The notes under the pieces: generated by a model | Told to the model about the DNA's origin: nothing | What the model saw: only the letters and a program-made list of their open reading frames with translations | Database searches by the model: none | Part shown: positions 31,069 to 33,901 of the stretch, in pieces | Layout: the number at the start of each line of letters is the position of its first letter | Position numbering within the stretch: position 1 is the first letter of the stretch | Assembly (NCBI GenBank): GCA_031255285.1 | Contig: JAIRSU010000070.1 | Location: 1-33,901, forward strand | DNA from: Treponema sp. | Lineage (GTDB): Bacteria > Spirochaetota > Spirochaetia > Treponematales > Breznakiellaceae | DNA: 33,901 nt | Direction of reading: 5' to 3' | Made by a program: the position numbers and the translations under genes

Positions 31069-33141
31069 CTATTTTCTCTTTTCCATGAAATCTTTGATGA
31101 GTGCATCCGAAATACTTACGGGCGCTTTGCTGTATTTCTCGAACTCCATGGAGAACTCGGCTTTCCCTTGTGTCATACCGCGAAGTGCGGTTGAATAACC
31201 GAACATTTCGCTTAACGGTACCTCTGCATCCACACGAGAGAAGGTTCCGTCTTCAGTTGAAGATACGATAACGCCTCGCCTCTGGTTGATTGATGCGAAG
31301 ATATTACCCTGAAACTCGGTGGGACCCTCGACCGATACCTTCATTATTGGTTCCAGAATACAAGGTTTAGCTTTGTTATAGGCTTCACGAAATGCTCCAA
31401 TAGAGGCCAACTGGAATGCGATATCCGACGAGTCCACCGGATGGGATTGCCCATCATTGATGAGACACCGTATATTGACCACCGGAAATCCGATAAGCGA
31501 ACCTTTTTTGACTGCCTCGCGGAATCCTTTATCGCAACTGGGGATGAATTCTGTGGGAATTGCACCGCCTTTGATATTATCTACGAACTCATAATCCCCT
31601 TCGGTCCACGGCTCCATATAACCTGCAACTCGACCGTATTGTCCAGAGCCGCCGGTTTGTTTCTTGTGTGTGTAGTTAAATTCTGCGCGTTGGGTAATGG
31701 TCTCGCGGTATGCGACCTGAGGTACGCCGGTTTCCACGACGCAGTTGTATTCGCGGAGCATTCGCGTAAGGTAAACGTCCAAATGTAATTCACCCATACC
31801 TCTAATGATGGTCTGGTTGGACTCCGGGTCAACGAAAGTCTGGAACGTAGGATCTTCCTTTGTGAAGCGCCCCAGCGCCTTTGCCATCTGGTCCGCTGAC
31901 TTCTTGTCTTTCGGAGTAATGGCGAGTGATATGACAGGTTCAGGCACGAACATCGACGACATAGTATAATTCAGGTCCCCGCCGCAGAACGTATCGCCCG
32001 AAGCGCAGTCAACGCCGAACAGCGCCACAATATCGCCCGGTGCGCCTTCGGTAATATCTTCCATGTTATTAGCATGCATCCGTACGAGCCGTCCGACTTT
32101 GAATCTCTTGCGTGAGCGCGTGTTGAGTAATTCGTCGCCTTTTTTTAACTGTCCCTGATAGATGCGGACATAAGTGAGCTGTCCATATTTGCCGTCCTCC
32201 AGCTTAAAGCCAAGCGCGACCGTAGGTTTGCCCCCGTCCACAAAAAGTTCGACCTGTTCCTCATTTCGTTCCAGATCGAGCGCAAAATTCCTGACCTCCA
32301 TAGGATTCGGCAAGTAGTACGTAACTCCATCAAGCAAGGGCTGTACACCCTTGTTCTTGTATGCCGAGCCGAGCATAACCGGCACAAGCTTTTCCTCTAA
32401 TGTGCCTTTACGAATAGTCATACGGATGAGGTCTTCGGGGATGGGACTTTCTTCCAAAAGCAATTCGGTGAGTTCATCCGAAAATTCTGAAATCACATCA
32501 AGCATTTCCTCGCGATATTTTTCTGCGTCCGCCTTGAGGTGCGGGGGGATTTCCGCAACGCGGACGATTTCGCCGTTATCCCCGTCGAAGTACAGAGCCC
32601 GCATACAAACTAGGTCTACAACACCTTCAAGTTTATCTTCCAAACCAATGGGAATCTGTATAAGAATCGCGTTGAGTCCCAATTTCTCGCACAGTTGGTT
32701 CCTCACTTTGAACGGGTTCGCGCCCGCCCGGTCGCATTTGTTGATAAACGCAATGCGCGGTACGTGATAACGCTTGAGTTGGCGGTCAACCGTGATAGAT
32801 TGAGACTGCACGCCGCCTACTGCACACAGCACCAGAACCGCTCCATCAAGCACGCGGAGAGACCGCTCGACTTCCATGGTAAAATCTACGTGTCCGGGCG
32901 TGTCAATCAGGTTGACGACATGATCCTTCCATTCGACTTGAGTAGCCGCACTCTGTATAGTGATGCCCCGCTCTTTTTCCAGCTCCATCGAGTCCATAGT
33001 CGCGCCTGCGCCGTCTTTGCCCCGCACTTCTCGGATAATATGTATCTTATTGCTATAAAACAAAACGCGTTCAGAGAGCGTCGTCTTTCCAGAGTCGATA
33101 TGCGCACTGATTCCAATATTCCGCATTTTACTGACGTCCAT
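31069..33141 (-). CDS. fusA: Elongation factor G, spirochaete/mitochondrial EF-G1-like
   Basis: A 690-residue translational GTPase that moves tRNAs and mRNA through the ribosome. G1 motif '[10 protein letters not shown]' (14-23; the usual Ala is Ser), G2 '[10 protein letters not shown]', G3 'DTPGHVDF', G4 'NKCD', then the EF-G domains II-V ('GSGQYGRV', '[12 protein letters not shown]', '[21 protein letters not shown]'). The segment '[20 protein letters not shown]' closely resembles mitochondrial EF-G1 and the corresponding spirochaete, planctomycete and deltaproteobacterial type (spdEFG). Treponemes normally also carry a second EF-G, and this one is expected to be the translocase form. AAGGAG lies 5-6 nt before ATG 33141. 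Confidence 0.95.
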   Translation of the reverse strand: MDVSKMRNIGISAHIDSGKTTLSERVLFYSNKIHIIREVRGKDGAGATMDSMELEKERGITIQSAATQVEWKDHVVNLIDTPGHVDFTMEVERSLRVLDGAVLVLCAVGGVQSQSITVDRQLKRYHVPRIAFINKCDRAGANPFKVRNQLCEKLGLNAILIQIPIGLEDKLEGVVDLVCMRALYFDGDNGEIVRVAEIPPHLKADAEKYREEMLDVISEFSDELTELLLEESPIPEDLIRMTIRKGTLEEKLVPVMLGSAYKNKGVQPLLDGVTYYLPNPMEVRNFALDLERNEEQVELFVDGGKPTVALGFKLEDGKYGQLTYVRIYQGQLKKGDELLNTRSRKRFKVGRLVRMHANNMEDITEGAPGDIVALFGVDCASGDTFCGGDLNYTMSSMFVPEPVISLAITPKDKKSADQMAKALGRFTKEDPTFQTFVDPESNQTIIRGMGELHLDVYLTRMLREYNCVVETGVPQVAYRETITQRAEFNYTHKKQTGGSGQYGRVAGYMEPWTEGDYEFVDNIKGGAIPTEFIPSCDKGFREAVKKGSLIGFPVVNIRCLINDGQSHPVDSSDIAFQLASIGAFREAYNKAKPCILEPIMKVSVEGPTEFQGNIFASINQRRGVIVSSTEDGTFSRVDAEVPLSEMFGYSTALRGMTQGKAEFSMEFEKYSKAPVSISDALIKDFMEKRK

Positions 33142-33335
33142 AAAATCTCCTTAAATCATGTTGCTGAGTCGTTAATTTCTCGTATGAACATACACAGCGC
33201 AGACGCTCCCTTGATTCACAGAAACGGAAACAAGGCGATGCGAAAGCGGGCGCGTCCCATGAAACGTGAAATTCGCCGACCGTATATAGCGTCGTACAAA
33301 GGCGCTCACCCGTAAACGCTTATAAACATTGTTAT

Positions 33336-33364
33336 AATATAGTAAAGTTTGTAATAAATTGCAA
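33336..33364 (-). promoter_or_regulatory. Promoter of the EF-G operon
   Basis: On the minus strand TTGCAA (33364-33359), 17 nt, TATATT (33341-33336), giving a long leader of about 190 nt before the start at 33141. The leader contains tiny ORFs (MFISVYG) but no recognised riboswitch. Confidence 0.65.
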
Positions 33365-33448
33365 GAGGGAGAGAGAAAAAGCGGCTTCTCTTCCGTTTGA
33401 TTGTACTAATCCCGCGTCCGCAGCCGTCCATATTTTGACGGACCTGGT

Positions 33449-33463
33449 CTTTGCTATGCAAAG
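33449..33463. other. Small perfect hairpin in non-coding DNA
   Basis: CTTTGC-TAT-GCAAAG, a 6-bp stem with a 3-nt loop. It lies in the 33365-33624 interval, where I see no convincing gene. Another weak stem, CCGTC/GACGG, precedes it at 33424-33441. Confidence 0.4.
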
Positions 33464-33624
33464 CCTTTGTTCGGGTAGTCAAAGCGTTGAAAGCAGACTC
33501 TGCGAAAGTGAACCGACAACTTTCCAACATACGGGGCAGTTTTGGGCGGTCCTCCATCTACGCCATAATGCACGTCGACTGCCCTCCCCTCTTTGAAAAA
33601 AAGAAAGATTCATCGAGAATCTCC

Positions 33625-33653
33625 TTGCAATTTTTGTAGCGCCTCTGTATAAT
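33625..33653 (+). promoter_or_regulatory. Consensus-like promoter before the poly-C ORF
   Basis: TTGCAA (33625-33630), 17 nt, perfect TATAAT (33648-33653). Same architecture as the sugar operon promoter at 19565. Only 6 nt separate it from ATG 33660, so a transcript would again be leaderless, or translation starts further downstream. Confidence 0.65.
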
Positions 33654-33659
33654 AGACGC

Positions 33660-33785
33660 ATGATGAAACAGAACTGGAAGCGTTCGACAAACTATACACT
33701 CGCTGGCTCGGATTGCGCAGGCAATACGAGTGGTTCTACCCCCCCCCCCGTAAATATAGGTACAGATATACACCATATCGCATAG
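33660..33785 (+). CDS. Short ORF interrupted by an 11-C tract, possibly phase-variable
   Basis: From ATG 33660 the frame gives a 41-residue peptide (MMKQNWKRSTNYTLAG... ending at TAG 33783-33785). It contains 11 consecutive C residues at 33739-33749, coding Thr-Pro-Pro-Pro. With one extra C the frame would stay open to the end of the window (50 more codons) with no stop; with one fewer it stops at once (TAA). Homopolymer C/G tracts near promoters are classical slipped-strand phase-variation sites, also in Treponema. The downstream translation is very basic and I recognise no domain, so this may be a non-coding or decayed locus. Confidence 0.3.
   Translation: MMKQNWKRSTNYTLAGSDCAGNTSGSTPPPVNIGTDIHHIA
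33739..33749. repeat. Poly-C homopolymer tract (11 C)
   Basis: Eleven consecutive C residues, the longest homopolymer I noticed in the window, 86 nt downstream of a strong promoter. It is a candidate slippage site; length in the read data could also be a sequencing uncertainty. Confidence 0.85.
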
Positions 33786-33901
33786 CGCCTCATACAAAAG
33801 GCGCGCTCACGCCCGCCCGCTTGAGATGCAATGAGAGGGTGGCGGCAAGCTCTGCGCTGGAACCTATATCATCATGTAAACATTTAAACAAGTTCACAGT
33901 A

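Noticed and set aside
32695-33315. A 206-codon plus-strand frame opposite the start of the EF-G gene
   Set aside because: It is antisense to the conserved GTPase domain and its leader, with no recognisable domain.
33306-33557. Overlapping open frames on both strands between the EF-G promoter and the poly-C ORF
   Set aside because: The frames overlap the EF-G promoter or each other, lack ribosome sites and show no family features; I treat 33365-33624 as non-coding.

Overview
The window looks like a chromosomal segment of a Treponema-like spirochaete, possibly of the gut or termite-associated kind. The evidence is protein character: the EF-G resembles the spirochaete/mitochondrial EF-G1 type, there is a ChvE/Ggu-type sugar ABC transporter of the sort common in free-living treponemes, several exported proteins look spirochaetal, and a CsgG/LpoB-like plus TPR protein is present as a tandem pair. 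There is no rRNA, tRNA, CRISPR array, phage module or intact insertion sequence. The species cannot be fixed from the sequence alone.

Layout. 1-77: the 5' end of a lipoprotein gene (minus), cut by the window edge. 218-3685: two tandem paralogous exported TPR proteins (minus), separated by a 46-bp tandem repeat. 3686-4195: non-coding DNA with repeats, two divergent promoters and a likely MtlR operator. 4196-12223: one tightly packed plus-strand operon encoding a complete phosphotransferase system (EIICB-Mtl, HPr, MtlR-type activator, EIIA-Mtl, 1-phosphofructokinase-like kinase, SorE-like dehydrogenase, enzyme I). 12224-12642: a gene-poor stretch with phased hairpins that looks like a structured RNA, ending in a possible 28-residue ORF. 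12643-14827: argF-ispF-spsF-like operon (minus), divergent from a WbaP-type sugar-phosphate transferase gene at 14969; both divergent promoters predict leaderless mRNAs. 16526-19179: an exported protein of unknown function and oligoendopeptidase F. 19223-19462: a decayed transposase end. 19642-23543: sugar ABC transporter operon. 23617-23662: a strong bidirectional hairpin. 23663-25879: deoD and a sugar/nucleoside-type ABC ATPase (minus). 26050-28196: radC, outer-membrane barrel protein, coaD. 28261-29121: exported metallo-beta-lactamase-fold hydrolase (minus). 29369-30187: exported protein. 30346-33141: EF-G and a RecA-like ATPase (minus). 33142-33901: regulatory DNA and a short ORF with an 11-C tract.

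How the genes work together. The PTS operon supplies every phosphotransfer component needed to import and phosphorylate a hexitol, plus its own PTS-controlled activator. It has no classical mannitol-1-phosphate 5-dehydrogenase. It carries instead a homologue of L-sorbose-1-phosphate reductase and a 1-phosphofructokinase-type kinase. Because SorE-type chemistry acts on the carbon next to the phosphate, and mannitol is symmetric, the operon could run mannitol -> mannitol-1-P -> fructose-1-P -> fructose-1,6-bisphosphate. That is inference from gene content. It is the most interesting hypothesis in the window.

The 12.3-12.6 kb structured region, the two divergent leaderless promoters, the loss of the regulatory serine in HPr and the poly-C tract at the right edge are the other points worth following up.
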